64,000 nucleotides of DNA from Streptococcus henryi DSM 19005 (GTDB lineage Bacteria > Bacillota > Bacilli > Lactobacillales > Streptococcaceae): contig NZ_AQYA01000035.1 of assembly GCF_000376985.1 (NCBI RefSeq), positions 62,001-126,000 on the forward strand, in the 5' to 3' direction. Positions 46,832-55,879 of this stretch are shown in pieces. The notes beneath the pieces were generated by a model, which was not told the origin of the DNA, ran no database searches, and worked only from the letters and a program-made list of their open reading frames with translations. The position numbers were made by a program, and so were the translations under genes. Each line of letters starts with the position of its first letter. The first letter of the stretch is position 1.

Positions 46832-46864
46832 TGGTATAATGAAAATAAAGAAAGCGCTTGCTTT
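46832..46864 (+). promoter_or_regulatory. Promoter and cre-like site of the DUF1269 gene
   Basis: TGGTATAAT (TATAAT 46835-46840) is an extended -10. AAAGCGCTTGCTTT (46851-46864), a cre-like palindrome, lies over or just after the expected start site, where CcpA would block elongation. Confidence 0.5.
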
Positions 46865-46885
46865 ATTGGTGAGGAGGATTATCTT

Positions 46886-47500
46886 ATGGCAAATGTATTA
46901 GTTGCAATTTTTGATGTTCATAGTGAAGCTTATCAGGCATTTTCAGAATTGAAGAGCTTCAAGCAAGATGATCAAACGCAGATTGCCCAAATTGCTTTGG
47001 TTAAGAATGATTCAGGGAATGTCAGCATCAAGGATTCTGTTGATTTTGATGACGCAACGCGTGATTATGCAACAATCGGTGGCATTGTTGGTGGGTTGAT
47101 TGGTATTTTATCAGGACCTTTAGGAGTTATTTTCGGCTCTGGTCTAGGTGCTTTGGCAGGTGCAGCAAGTGGTTCAATGACTGACTCAACAGATAATGGT
47201 TTGATTGAAGATGTCACAACAAAATTATTGGATGGCGAAATTGCTGTCATTGCCTTGGTTAGTGAAAAAGATGAGAGCGTGCTTAATCATGTTTTTGCTC
47301 CGTTTAAAGCCAATATTATGCGCTGGGATGCCTTAGCTGTAGGGCGAGAAGTGGAGTTGGCAGGACAAGTTCAAGATGACCTTTATGACAAGGTACAAGC
47401 TGATTTGAATCAGCGCCGTATCAATCACTTAAAAGATCAAGGAACTGAAATCGCAGATGCAATAAAAGCTACATTCCGTCGCTTGCGAGGGAAGAAGTAG
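46886..47500 (+). CDS. DUF1269-like protein with glycine-zipper segment
   Basis: This 204-residue protein has an N-terminal ferredoxin-like part (MANVLVAIFDVHSEAYQAFSE), a glycine-rich hydrophobic hairpin (IGGIVGGLIGILSGPLGVIF) and a charged C-terminal tail ending FRRLRGKK. Similar proteins are annotated as general stress or DUF1269 membrane proteins. Function unknown. A cre-like site at its promoter suggests catabolite control. Confidence 0.75.
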   Translation: MANVLVAIFDVHSEAYQAFSELKSFKQDDQTQIAQIALVKNDSGNVSIKDSVDFDDATRDYATIGGIVGGLIGILSGPLGVIFGSGLGALAGAASGSMTDSTDNGLIEDVTTKLLDGEIAVIALVSEKDESVLNHVFAPFKANIMRWDALAVGREVELAGQVQDDLYDKVQADLNQRRINHLKDQGTEIADAIKATFRRLRGKK

Positions 47501-47570
47501 GCTTGGGGAGTAATATATAAAAATTTGTTGATTTTTTAACTCAAAATCCCATTGATGTTAATGCATTGAT

Positions 47571-47672
47571 ATGACTAAGTATCATGCTATTATAGCTTCA
47601 AAAGGGAATGAGAGGCTTCCAAAATTTCACCTGATGAATACCAGCTATGAGGAGTTGTTGGACAAGGTGTAA
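47571..47672 (+). CDS. Possible 33-residue ORF, unrecognised
   Basis: The frame reads MTKYHAIIASKGNERLPKFH.. and ends ELLDKV at TAA 47670-47672. There is no convincing RBS and no family I recognise. It could be the remnant of a longer gene. It precedes a terminator. Confidence 0.2.
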   Translation: MTKYHAIIASKGNERLPKFHLMNTSYEELLDKV

Positions 47673-47687
47673 CAGACTTAGTTAGCA

Positions 47688-47720
47688 AAAAAACTGCAGT
47701 TCAAATTGGACTGCAGTTTT
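47688..47720. terminator. Bidirectional terminator before the FAH-family gene
   Basis: AAAACTGCAGT and ACTGCAGTTTT flank CAAATTGG, with A and T runs outside. Confidence 0.85.
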
Positions 47721-47722
47721 TT

Positions 47723-48559
47723 CTATTCTGATTTTAAGATATTGTCTAACTGACCAATACCTGTAATGCTGATTGAGATTTGGTCACCATCTTTTAGCCA
47801 GAACCATTTGGCTTCATTATCTCCGAGGATGACACCGCTTGGTGTTCCTGTGAAGATAATATCCCCTTCTTGTAAGGTCATAAATTGAGAAAGATAGGAG
47901 ATGATTTGGGCAGGTTTAAAAATCATTTGCTGTAAGCTAGCCTCTTGACGAATTTGACCATTGACCTTGGTTGTAATCCTAGCATTATCAAAGTCAAAAT
48001 CGTCAGCTGTCACTAGACTTGGTCCGATAGGTGCGAAACCATCCAGAGTTTTTCCTAAAATCCACTGGCTTCCCCTGAATTGCAGATCACGAGCAGAGAA
48101 GTCGTTACCGATGGTGTAGCCTAGGATATAGTCGTCAGCATTCTCTTCAGAGACATACTTAGCTTCCTTACCTATAATAATGACCAACTCTCCTTCATAA
48201 TCATACTTCTTAGCGTAAGGGGACATGACGATTGGTGCCTCATGACTATTGAGAGCTCTAGTTGTTTTAGTGAAAATTTCTGGAAAGTCTGTCTTCGCCA
48301 AACTGGTCTCAGCAATGTGATCCTGATAATTGAGACCGATACAAATAATATTTTTGGCTGAGGATAATAGCGGAGCTGCTTTGTAATTATCAAGAGATAA
48401 GATGAAGTCAGCATCCTCATAGTCTTCTATGTGGTTCAGAAGAGCTTGCCCTCTTTCCAAGGCCTGACTGTCAATATCACCACCTAAGGGCAACCAACCA
48501 CGATCTGTTTCAATAAGTGTTACAATGTCATTTCCTCTATAAATTCTAGTCAATTTCAT
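47723..48559 (-). CDS. Fumarylacetoacetate hydrolase family protein
   Basis: This 278-residue protein starts at the ATG complementary to 48557-48559, with GAGGTGA as RBS; the upstream GTG overlaps that RBS. The FAH fold is shown by ICIGLNYQDHIAE, the metal ligands in YDYEGELVIIIGK and NDFSARDLQ, and FTGTPSGVILG. Members include acylpyruvases and oxaloacetate tautomerases/decarboxylases. The exact substrate here is not determinable. It is monocistronic on the minus strand. Confidence 0.87.
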   Translation of the reverse strand: MKLTRIYRGNDIVTLIETDRGWLPLGGDIDSQALERGQALLNHIEDYEDADFILSLDNYKAAPLLSSAKNIICIGLNYQDHIAETSLAKTDFPEIFTKTTRALNSHEAPIVMSPYAKKYDYEGELVIIIGKEAKYVSEENADDYILGYTIGNDFSARDLQFRGSQWILGKTLDGFAPIGPSLVTADDFDFDNARITTKVNGQIRQEASLQQMIFKPAQIISYLSQFMTLQEGDIIFTGTPSGVILGDNEAKWFWLKDGDQISISITGIGQLDNILKSE

Positions 48560-48689
48560 AAAAATCACCTCATTTTTTATATTATAACATGGATTGGACG
48601 AGCATCTTTCTTGCTTCTTTCTAATTTTTTGAAAAAATTTAGGAATGTTTTTGATAAAAACTTACGAATAGATTCTATAGGAGGTGCAG

Positions 48690-49064
48690 ATGCTATTTAC
48701 GTATCACAGAAAATCTCTGTTTTAGCTTAAACTGATGGTTCTTTCTTTCATATTTATTATTTTTTCCTTATTGGGCTTAATAGCAGAAGAGGATTTGTTT
48801 TCCTTCTCTAGAATTTATAAAATCATTTTTTTCTTCTATAGCTCTGTCTTTATCTTATCGCTGGCTAGTCTAAGTGTTCGACCCCTTCACTATTATGACC
48901 TGATTGGCTTACTCAAGCCCACTTATGTTGGGGAAAATGGCTATCGCTTCTATGATGATGAACTTATGCCACGATTACAGGAGATGATATTAAGGAAATT
49001 TTGGGAATATCACAGTAAAATTCCCCATTTTACACACTCCAATCAAAGTGCTATAATAAGTTAG
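48690..49064 (+). pseudogene. Small membrane protein with an in-frame amber stop
   Basis: A strong RBS (AGGAGGT, 48679-48685) precedes ATG 48690, which reads MLFTYHRKSLF, then TAG at 48723-48725. The same frame continues LKLMVLSFIFIIFSLLGLIA to 49064. The whole would be about 124 residues with two hydrophobic segments and an acidic tail. A downstream ATG at 48735 lacks an RBS. The gene therefore looks inactivated by one nonsense change. I do not recognise the family. Confidence 0.6.
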
Positions 49065-49128
49065 AAAAAAATGTCATAGCTCTGCTATTGTCAAAAATAA
49101 AATTCTGAAAGATAAAAAGGAGACTCCC

Positions 49129-49845
49129 ATGGGACGTAAGTGGGCAAATATTGTTGCTAAGAAAACTGCTAAAGACGGTGCTACTTCAAAGGTTTATGCT
49201 AAATTCGGTGTTGAAATCTATGTAGCTGCAAAACAAGGTGATCCAGATCCTGAGACAAATGCTGCTCTTCGCTTTGTACTTGATCGTGCCAAACAAGCTC
49301 AAGTGCCAAAACACATCATCGATCGTGCTATCGACAAGGCTAAAGGAAATACTGACGAGACTTTCGTAGAAGGTCGTTATGAAGGATTCGGTCCAAATGG
49401 ATCAATGATTATCGTTGATACTTTGACATCAAATGTTAACCGTACAGCTGCAAACGTTCGTACTGCTTATGGTAAAAACGGTGGTAACATGGGTGCGTCT
49501 GGATCTGTATCTTATATGTTTGATAAAAAAGGTGTTATCGTTTTTGCTGGTGACGATGCTGACGCAATCTTCGAAATTTTGCTTGAAGCAGATGTTGATG
49601 TGGATGATGTGGAAGCAGAAGATGGATCAATCACTGTCTACACAGCACCAACTGATCTTCACAAAGGTCTTGAAGCTCTTCGTGCTAACGGCATCACTGA
49701 ATTCCAAGTGACTGAACTTGAGATGATTCCACAATCAGAAGTGACTCTCGAAGGGGAAGATTTGGAAACTTTTGAAAAATTGGTTGATGCTCTTGAGTCA
49801 GATGATGATGTTCAAAAAGTTTATCACAACGTAGCAGATTTCTAA
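49129..49845 (+). CDS. YebC/PmpR family protein
   Basis: This 238-residue protein begins [21 protein letters not shown] and contains [23 protein letters not shown], the family signature. It was long called a transcriptional regulator. Recent work in bacteria links YebC relatives to translation through proline stretches. Streptococci carry the shorter YeeN-type form, as here. It is monocistronic with its own terminator. Confidence 0.92.
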   Translation: MGRKWANIVAKKTAKDGATSKVYAKFGVEIYVAAKQGDPDPETNAALRFVLDRAKQAQVPKHIIDRAIDKAKGNTDETFVEGRYEGFGPNGSMIIVDTLTSNVNRTAANVRTAYGKNGGNMGASGSVSYMFDKKGVIVFAGDDADAIFEILLEADVDVDDVEAEDGSITVYTAPTDLHKGLEALRANGITEFQVTELEMIPQSEVTLEGEDLETFEKLVDALESDDDVQKVYHNVADF

Positions 49846-49866
49846 GTCGTTCTATTTCATAATATA

Positions 49867-49896
49867 AAGTGGTGGATTGTTTCTGCCACTTTTTTA
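49867..49896 (+). terminator. Terminator of the YebC-family gene
   Basis: AAGTGG and CCACTT pair around GTGGATTG.. and are followed by TTTTTT. Confidence 0.7.
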
Positions 49897-49974
49897 TTAG
49901 ATATGAGATGAAGTTTATCCTAAAAAAGTTATGAACTATTGTTTCGCAAAAATGAAAAGGTCTGAAAAATATAC

Positions 49975-50003
49975 TTGACGAAGGTCAGATTTTAAGGTAA
50001 AAT
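49975..50003 (+). promoter_or_regulatory. tRNA-Cys promoter
   Basis: TTGACG (49975-49980), a 17-base spacer and TAAAAT (49998-50003), a dozen bases before the mature 5' end. Confidence 0.75.
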
Positions 50004-50015
50004 ATTCTTTGTTAT

Positions 50016-50086
50016 GGCGGTATAGCCAAGTGGTAAGGCACGGCTCTGCAAAAGCTTGATCGTCGGTTCAAATCCGTCTACCGCCT
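50016..50086 (+). tRNA. tRNA-Cys (GCA)
   Basis: This 71-nt cloverleaf has acceptor arms GGCGGTA and TACCGCC, D-arm GCC/GGC, anticodon loop CTGCAAA (anticodon GCA) and T-loop TTCAAAT, with discriminator T. CCA is not encoded. Two stem positions do not pair as expected: the top of the anticodon stem (C opposite T) and one pair of the T stem (T opposite T). A T-run follows directly. Confidence 0.93.
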
Positions 50087-50122
50087 TTTTTAAAAGGATG
50101 TATTCCTCATTTATTCTTATTG

Positions 50123-50149
50123 AAAAAGCTCGAATTTCGAGCTTTTTTT
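50123..50149 (+). terminator. Terminator downstream of tRNA-Cys
   Basis: AAAAGCTCGA and TCGAGCTTTT with a T7 run. The following 170 bases (50150-50319) show no feature. Confidence 0.8.
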
Positions 50150-50319
50150 CATTTTTAATTTATTCAAGTCTTCTGAATTTTATTTCAAGGAGACAGTGAT
50201 TCTAATAAATATTGCCCCTGTTGAAGTAAGCAGGAAAAAGTAAAAATCTTTGAATTCGATAATTGAACAAAATGTCCTCATTTTCTTAGAGGAATTTTCT
50301 TAAATAGGCATTAAAATCC

Positions 50320-50348
50320 TTGCTATTGAGCTTATATTTTGCTATACT
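50320..50348 (+). promoter_or_regulatory. rpsB promoter
   Basis: TTGCTA (50320-50325), a 17-base spacer and extended -10 TGCTATACT (TATACT 50343-50348). Confidence 0.65.
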
Positions 50349-50378
50349 ATTGTAGTTGTGCAAACAACAAATACTCAT

Positions 50379-50434
50379 CTCAAACTGATTGTGGACAGGT
50401 TGCCGAAAGGTCTGCCTGCAAGATGAAGTTTGAG
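50379..50434 (+). promoter_or_regulatory. Structured rpsB leader RNA
   Basis: CTCAAACT (50379-50386) pairs with AGTTTGAG (50427-50434) and closes an inner stem formed by GACAGGTTGCC and GGTCTGCCTG. The structure lies between the promoter and the rpsB RBS, as expected of a ribosomal-protein autoregulatory leader. Confidence 0.6.
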
Positions 50435-50468
50435 AGAGGGAAAAAACATTTAAAAGGAGAAACTACTC

Positions 50469-51236
50469 ATGGCAGTAATTTCAATGAAACAACTTCTTGA
50501 GGCTGGTGTTCACTTTGGTCACCAAACTCGTCGCTGGAACCCTAAGATGGCTAAATACATCTTCACAGAACGTAACGGTATCCACGTTATCGACTTGCAA
50601 CAAACTGTAAAAATGGCTGACACAGCTTACGAATTCGTTCGTGATGCTGCTGCAAACGATGCTGTTATCTTGTTTGTTGGTACTAAAAAACAAGCTGCTG
50701 AAGCTGTTGCTGAAGAAGCTACACGTGCAGGTCAATACTACATCAACCACCGTTGGTTGGGTGGAACTCTTACAAACTGGGGTACAATCCAAAAACGTAT
50801 CGCTCGTTTGAAAGAAATCAAACGTATGGAAGAAGAAGGTGTCTTCGAAGTTCTTCCTAAGAAAGAAGTTGCACTTCTTAACAAACAACGTGCTCGTCTT
50901 GAGAAATTCTTGGGCGGTATCGAAGATATGCCACGTATTCCAGACGTAATGTACGTTGTTGACCCACATAAAGAACAAATCGCAGTTAAAGAAGCTAAAA
51001 AACTTGGTATCCCAGTTGTAGCTATGGTTGATACAAACGCTGATCCAGATGATATCGATGTTATCATCCCAGCTAACGATGACGCTATCCGCGCCGTTAA
51101 ATTGATCACTGCTAAATTGGCTGACGCTGTTATCGAAGGCCGTCAAGGTGAAGATAACGAAGTTTCATTCGAAGCAGCTGCAGAAGCAGAATCAATCGAA
51201 GAAATCGTTGAAGTTGTAGAAGGCGACAACAACTAA
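50469..51236 (+). CDS. rpsB: 30S ribosomal protein S2
   Basis: This 255-residue protein begins [27 protein letters not shown] and contains [12 protein letters not shown] and [17 protein letters not shown]. Codon use is strongly biased to highly expressed codons. It has a structured leader and is followed by tsf after a partial terminator, the usual rpsB-tsf operon. Confidence 0.99.
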   Translation: MAVISMKQLLEAGVHFGHQTRRWNPKMAKYIFTERNGIHVIDLQQTVKMADTAYEFVRDAAANDAVILFVGTKKQAAEAVAEEATRAGQYYINHRWLGGTLTNWGTIQKRIARLKEIKRMEEEGVFEVLPKKEVALLNKQRARLEKFLGGIEDMPRIPDVMYVVDPHKEQIAVKEAKKLGIPVVAMVDTNADPDDIDVIIPANDDAIRAVKLITAKLADAVIEGRQGEDNEVSFEAAAEAESIEEIVEVVEGDNN

Positions 51237-51265
51237 TTCTTAGTTTGTCTTTGACACAAGAAACA

Positions 51266-51303
51266 AAAACGGGGCAGATGCAAACCGCTCTGTCTCGTTT
51301 TTC
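51266..51303 (+). terminator. Partial terminator between rpsB and tsf
   Basis: AAAACGGGGCAGA and TCTGTCTCGTTTT pair imperfectly and are followed by a short T-run. It probably adjusts the S2:EF-Ts ratio rather than ending the operon. Confidence 0.65.
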
Positions 51304-51340
51304 TTATTTGAAATTCATATAAAACTTGGAGGAACCACTA

Positions 51341-52381
51341 ATGGCAGAAATTACAGCTAAACTTGTTAAAGAGTTGCGTGAAAAATCTGGTGCCGGCGTT
51401 ATGGACGCTAAAAAAGCACTTGTAGAAACTGATGGTGACATCGAAAAAGCGATTGAATTGCTTCGTGAAAAAGGTATGGCTAAAGCAGCTAAAAAAGCTG
51501 ACCGTGTCGCTGCTGAAGGTTTGACTGGTGTTTACGTTGATGGTAACTTTGCTGCAGTAGTTGAAGTAAATGCTGAAACTGACTTTGTTGCTAAAAATGC
51601 TCAATTCGTTGAATTGGTAAACGAAACTGCTAAAGCTATCGTTGAAGCTAAACCAGCTAACAACGAAGAAGCAATGGCTATCAAATTTGCTTCAGGCGAA
51701 ACTCTTGAAGAAGCATACGTTAACGCAACTGCTACAATCGGAGAAAAAATCTCATTCCGTCGTTTTGCTTTAGTTGAAAAAACTGATGCACAACACTTCG
51801 GTGCATACCAACACAACGGTGGCCGTATCGGTGTTATCACTGTTATCGAAGGTGGCGACGATGCTCTTGCTAAACAAGTGTCAATGCACGTTGCAGCTAT
51901 GAAACCAACTGTTCTTTCATACACTGAATTGGACGAACAATTTGTTAAAGATGAATTGGCTCAATTGAACCACGTTATCGACCAAGATAACGAATCACGT
52001 GCAATGGTTAACAAACCAGCACTTCCACACTTGCAATACGGTTCAAAAGCTCAATTGACTGACGAAGTTATCGCAGCTGCTGAAGAAGCTATCAAAGCTG
52101 AATTGGCTGCTGAAGGTAAACCAGAAAAAATCTGGGACAAAATCATCCCAGGTAAAATGGACCGCTTCATGCTTGACAACACAAAAGTTGACCAAGCATA
52201 CACACTTCTTGCTCAAGTTTACATCATGGACGACAGCAAAACTGTTGAAGCGTACCTTAACTCAGTAAACGCTAAAGCAGTAAGCTTTGCACGTTTCGAA
52301 GTTGGTGAAGGTATCGAAAAAGCTTCAAACGACTTTGAAGCTGAAGTTGCAGCTACAATGGCAGCAGCTCTTAACAACTAA
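51341..52381 (+). CDS. tsf: Translation elongation factor Ts
   Basis: This 346-residue nucleotide exchange factor acts on EF-Tu. The start is ATG 51341 after GGAGG (51328-51332). The N-terminal UBA-like domain ([20 protein letters not shown]) precedes the TDFVAKN core contact motif and HVAAMKP. Codon bias is high. Confidence 0.98.
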   Translation: MAEITAKLVKELREKSGAGVMDAKKALVETDGDIEKAIELLREKGMAKAAKKADRVAAEGLTGVYVDGNFAAVVEVNAETDFVAKNAQFVELVNETAKAIVEAKPANNEEAMAIKFASGETLEEAYVNATATIGEKISFRRFALVEKTDAQHFGAYQHNGGRIGVITVIEGGDDALAKQVSMHVAAMKPTVLSYTELDEQFVKDELAQLNHVIDQDNESRAMVNKPALPHLQYGSKAQLTDEVIAAAEEAIKAELAAEGKPEKIWDKIIPGKMDRFMLDNTKVDQAYTLLAQVYIMDDSKTVEAYLNSVNAKAVSFARFEVGEGIEKASNDFEAEVAATMAAALNN

Positions 52382-52412
52382 TTTTAAAAATTAGATTCAT
52401 TTATTAATTGAG

Positions 52413-52440
52413 GGACTGGTCATTTTTGCCCAGTCCTTTA
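52413..52440 (+). terminator. Terminator of rpsB-tsf
   Basis: GGACTGG and CCAGTCC are followed by TTTATTTTT. Confidence 0.8.
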
Positions 52441-52464
52441 TTTTTGATATTTAATACAGCCTAA

Positions 52465-52566
52465 TACTCTTTTAAAATCAAAATGATACATCGTCAGTTT
52501 CGACTTGCCGTACCCTAGTACTGACTTCGTCTCACTTCCTCGTCTGATTTTGATTTTATTTGAGTA
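52465..52566. repeat. Family A MITE-like element, copy 8
   Basis: TACTCTTTTAAAATCAAAAT on the left, GATTTTGATTTTATTTGAGTA on the right, with interior TCGACTTGCCGTACCCTAG and GTCTCACTTCCTCGTCTG. It is the best-preserved copy in the window. The rest of the gap to 52712 shows no gene. Confidence 0.72.
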
Positions 52567-52712
52567 TAAATCTATCTTGGGAATTTTGTCTTCAGAAAAG
52601 GAAATTTTCTATTTTTTCTTTGATTATTACCCAACTAGATTAATGCTGATTTAAACACACGTTTTATCAAAGTTTAATATTCCCAAATGTGTTAGGGAGA
52701 TAAGGTATTACA

Positions 52713-53864
52713 ATGAAAAATAATAAATGGTTAAAGTTTTCTTTATTATCCATTTCACTTTTTATAATGTCCCATGTGGCTATAGCGCCAGCTATTCCAA
52801 AGTTGTATGATGTTTACCATGCTCAGGATGCCTCAGTTAGCTTGGCATCTGTAGAGACTTTGGTGACAATTCCAGCTATGATGATTATGGTAGCAGTTGT
52901 TTTATCTAATGTGCTTGTGACTAAATTAGGTAAGAAAAGAACAGTTGAACTTGGGCTAGCCTTGATTTTTATTTCAAGTTTAGTCACTTTTCTAGCTAGT
53001 TCATTTCAGATTGCCTTAATTGGTCGCCTGCTTTTAGGTTTAGGGATTGGACTATATAATCCTCTTTCAATCTCGATGATTAGCGATTTTTACAAGGATG
53101 AACAAAGAGCCAGTATGATTGGTTTACGTACGGCGACCATGAATATAGGAAAAACAATCACTACTTTTATTGCAGGTTACGCTATGTTACTAGGAACACG
53201 TTACATTTTCTTAGTCTATTTGTTGGCTGTTCCTGTTTTGATTCTTTTTCATGTATTTGTGACAGAAGTTCCTTTTGAAGAAAAAGAGCTATCGAAGATT
53301 ATTATCTTTGATCGTGATGTTATCTTGTGGATGCTTATCACATTCTTTATTGGGATGGCCTATATTGGTGCGACTGTCAAGATTCCATCCTTGCTTGTGA
53401 TGCATTATGGTTATGATGAAATGGTCTCAAGTTATCTTTTGACTTTACTTGCCTTTAGTGGGATCATGATTGGAGTTTTCTTTGGTTATGTTTCAAAGTT
53501 ATTGAAAGGTCAAACGTTGACTTTAATGTTAGCCATGATGGCTCTTGGGAATTGTTTCTTTGTTTTAGGCAATCAGCTAGTCTTTTTCTACATCGGTGCC
53601 GTTTTAATTGGTGCCAGTTTTGTAGGTGGGATGTCTGCGATTTTTGATGCGATTGCGCAGCATTATCCCAGAGAACAAATTAATTTTGTGACAAGTATGG
53701 CTATTACGGCTGGAAATGTCGGTGTTATTTTGACACCACTAGTTCTGACTAAACTGCTTGGACTTTTGTCTTTGGAAACTTTCGTGACGCCATTCTACAT
53801 TACTGCAGGATTAATGCTACTTAGTCTTGCTATATATGCCATGCTTAAGGTTAAGAAGAAGTAG
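52713..53864 (+). CDS. MFS transporter
   Basis: This 383-residue protein has about twelve hydrophobic segments. The loop 2-3 motif is KLGKKRTVELG and the helix 4-5 region is RLLLGLGIGLYNPLSISMISDFY. RBS GGGAGA precedes ATG 52713. The substrate is unknown. It stands alone between two repeat elements. Confidence 0.85.
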   Translation: MKNNKWLKFSLLSISLFIMSHVAIAPAIPKLYDVYHAQDASVSLASVETLVTIPAMMIMVAVVLSNVLVTKLGKKRTVELGLALIFISSLVTFLASSFQIALIGRLLLGLGIGLYNPLSISMISDFYKDEQRASMIGLRTATMNIGKTITTFIAGYAMLLGTRYIFLVYLLAVPVLILFHVFVTEVPFEEKELSKIIIFDRDVILWMLITFFIGMAYIGATVKIPSLLVMHYGYDEMVSSYLLTLLAFSGIMIGVFFGYVSKLLKGQTLTLMLAMMALGNCFFVLGNQLVFFYIGAVLIGASFVGGMSAIFDAIAQHYPREQINFVTSMAITAGNVGVILTPLVLTKLLGLLSLETFVTPFYITAGLMLLSLAIYAMLKVKKK

Positions 53865-53878
53865 TGTATGAGACGAAA

Positions 53879-54053
53879 AGTCAATTGAAGAGCTTTAATA
53901 AATCATTACTATCGGCTTGTCCCGCTTTCGGCTGAGAGACAGTCCTTTCCTTAAGACCTACCTCATGCAGTCGCTTCCCAGACTGTTTAGTGAACTGACT
54001 TAGGTCAGTTTTCATTTCCCACCTCAAACAGTCGCTTCCCTGACTGTTTGAGT
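53879..54053. repeat. Family B MITE-like element, copy 2 (inverted, partly duplicated)
   Basis: It starts AGTCAATTGAAGAGCTTT, the inverse of the right end of the copy at 1615. It contains CGGCTGAGAGACAGTC and AAGACCTACCTCA from the same core, and ends in the perfect hairpin CTCAAACAGTC / GACTGTTTGAG. The CAGTCGCTTCCC segment occurs twice, indicating internal duplication. The outer left end is missing. Confidence 0.6.
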
Positions 54054-54130
54054 TATCTACACATCTGTTGCTTGTCTAAAAGTTAAATCACTCAACAATA
54101 ATATCTTTTAATAAGACGACGTAAGAATAA

Positions 54131-54199
54131 AACCTCATGTTTCTACTGTCAGTTTGGAAATTTCTTTCCAGTTCTGCTAGTGGGGACTTGAGGTTTTTA
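54131..54199 (-). terminator. Terminator of glpK
   Basis: On the minus strand AAAACCTCA and TGAGGTTTT enclose a further pairing (CTGGAAAG / TTTCCA). It lies just after the glpK stop. Confidence 0.65.
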
Positions 54200-54206
54200 T
54201 GTTCTA

Positions 54207-55709
54207 TTAGTCTTCTTGAGCAAAGAGTCGGGTCGCCTTGACAGCTTTTAGCCACCCTTTATAGAGTTTTTGGCTGGCTTCTTTTGAAATTTGTGGGGTA
54301 AAGTGATCGCCTTGTGCGAAGATGCTTTTAAGTTCTTCTGTATCCTTCCAGTAGCCGACTGCTAGCCCTGCTAGGAAGGCGGCTCCGAGTGCGGTGGTTT
54401 CGAGGTTAGCTGCTCTTTGAACATCTGTTTGCAGGATATCTGCTTGGAATTGTAAGAGGTAGTCATTTTTAGCAGCTCCGCCATCTACATGGAGGACGGG
54501 GATGGTGATACCAGTATCCAATTTCATGGTTTCGACCACATCTTTGGTTTGATAGGCTAGGGATTGCAGTGTCGCTTTTGTGAAGTCGTCAGCACTTGTT
54601 CCTCGTGTAATACCAAAGACAGCTCCTCGAGCTTTGCTATCCCAATAAGGAGCACCTAGCCCTGTAAAAGCGGGAACTACATATACTTCGTTATGGCTTT
54701 GAGAGCGCCTAGCTGCTGTCTCAGACTCAGGAGATGGGCTGATTAGTTTCATTTGGTCACGGAGCCATTGCAGAGCTGAACCAGAGACAAAGACTGAGCC
54801 TTCTAGGGCATAGGTAACCTTGTCATTTAGGGCATAACCAATGGTGGTCAATAAGTTATTTTTAGAAATAACGGGCTTATCGCCGGTGTTCATGACGATG
54901 AAGGAGCCAGTGCCATAAGTATTTTTAACCATACCTTCTTTGAGAGCTAGCTGTCCAAAGAGTGCTGCCTGCTGATCGCCAGCCATTCCTGAAATAGGTA
55001 CTTTTGTACCGGTGAATAGGAAGTTGCTAGTATGCCCATAAATTTCAGAATTGCTGCGAACCTCAGGCAAGATGGCTTCAGGGATGTTTAGTAAATCTAG
55101 TATTTCTTTGTCCCAACATAAATCGTGAATGTTGAAAAGCATGGTGCGGCTAGCATTAGAGTAATCGGTCACGTGGACCTTACCAGCTGTCATTTTCCAG
55201 ACTAGCCAGCTATCAATGGTGCCAAAGAGCAGTTCGCCACGCTCAGCCCGCTCCTGAGCTTCAGGGATTTGATCTAGTAGCCAACGAATCTTTGTAGCTG
55301 AGAAATAGGCATCGATGACCAGTCCGGTCTTTTGGTGAATCATGTCGGCATAACCATCATTTATCAATTGGTCAGCCAGCTCGCTGGTTTGACGGGATTG
55401 CCAGACGATAGCGTTGTGTATAGGCAGTCCAGTTTCTTTATCCCAGATAACTGTAGTTTCGCGTTGATTTGTGATGCCAATCCCTGCAATTTGGTCAGGT
55501 CGAATATCAGATTTGATAAAGGCACTGGCGATTGTGGATAAGACAGCATTCCAAATCTCATTAGCATTGTGTTCTACCCATCCAGGTTGTGGAAAATACT
55601 GTGGAAATTCACTTTGGGCTTCAGCAACTTTCTTTCCTTTACGATTAAAAATAATAGTTCGTGTACTGGTTGTGCCTTCGTCGATTGCCATAATATAGGT
55701 ATTAGTCAT
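54207..55709 (-). CDS. glpK: Glycerol kinase
   Basis: This 500-residue FGGY kinase forms glycerol-3-phosphate. It begins [21 protein letters not shown] and contains [24 protein letters not shown] and [15 protein letters not shown]. Firmicute GlpK is activated by HPr-dependent phosphorylation of a histidine; I did not map that residue. A perfect cre palindrome precedes the gene. No glpO or glpF adjoins it, but gla (43329) could supply glycerol. Confidence 0.97.
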   Translation of the reverse strand: MTNTYIMAIDEGTTSTRTIIFNRKGKKVAEAQSEFPQYFPQPGWVEHNANEIWNAVLSTIASAFIKSDIRPDQIAGIGITNQRETTVIWDKETGLPIHNAIVWQSRQTSELADQLINDGYADMIHQKTGLVIDAYFSATKIRWLLDQIPEAQERAERGELLFGTIDSWLVWKMTAGKVHVTDYSNASRTMLFNIHDLCWDKEILDLLNIPEAILPEVRSNSEIYGHTSNFLFTGTKVPISGMAGDQQAALFGQLALKEGMVKNTYGTGSFIVMNTGDKPVISKNNLLTTIGYALNDKVTYALEGSVFVSGSALQWLRDQMKLISPSPESETAARRSQSHNEVYVVPAFTGLGAPYWDSKARGAVFGITRGTSADDFTKATLQSLAYQTKDVVETMKLDTGITIPVLHVDGGAAKNDYLLQFQADILQTDVQRAANLETTALGAAFLAGLAVGYWKDTEELKSIFAQGDHFTPQISKEASQKLYKGWLKAVKATRLFAQED

Positions 55710-55726
55710 GGGGGTAACCTCACTTT

Positions 55727-55744
55727 AAAGAAAACGTTTTCTTT
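55727..55744 (-). promoter_or_regulatory. cre site of glpK
   Basis: AAAGAAAACGTTTTCTTT is a perfect 18-bp palindrome with the CcpA core GAAAACGTTTTC, 18 bases before the glpK start. Confidence 0.85.
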
Positions 55745-55815
55745 AATTGTAATACATTTTTGAAGAATGCACAAAGTCAAGCTTGCGATTTTTGTAGAAA
55801 ATCCTAGAATATAAA

Positions 55816-55845
55816 AAACAGAGACTGATATCGCTCAGCCTCTGT
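55816..55845 (-). terminator. Terminator of exoA
   Basis: On the minus strand ACAGAGGCTG and CAGTCTCTGT pair and are followed by TTTTTT. Confidence 0.82.
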
Positions 55846-55879
55846 CTTCCAATTTTCTAGTAGCAGTTACTTTTGAATC

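Noticed and set aside
50481-51146. 221-residue minus-strand ORF opposite rpsB
   Set aside because: It is the antisense shadow of a highly codon-biased ribosomal protein gene. It is serine/phenylalanine-rich and has no RBS.
54000-54053. Repeated CAGTCGCTTCCC units that could suggest a CRISPR array
   Set aside because: There are only two diverged units with no regular spacers and no cas genes. They belong to the family B element.
53879-54200. Possible small RNA gene between the MFS transporter and glpK
   Set aside because: The structure is fully explained by a family B element plus the glpK terminator. No promoter was seen.
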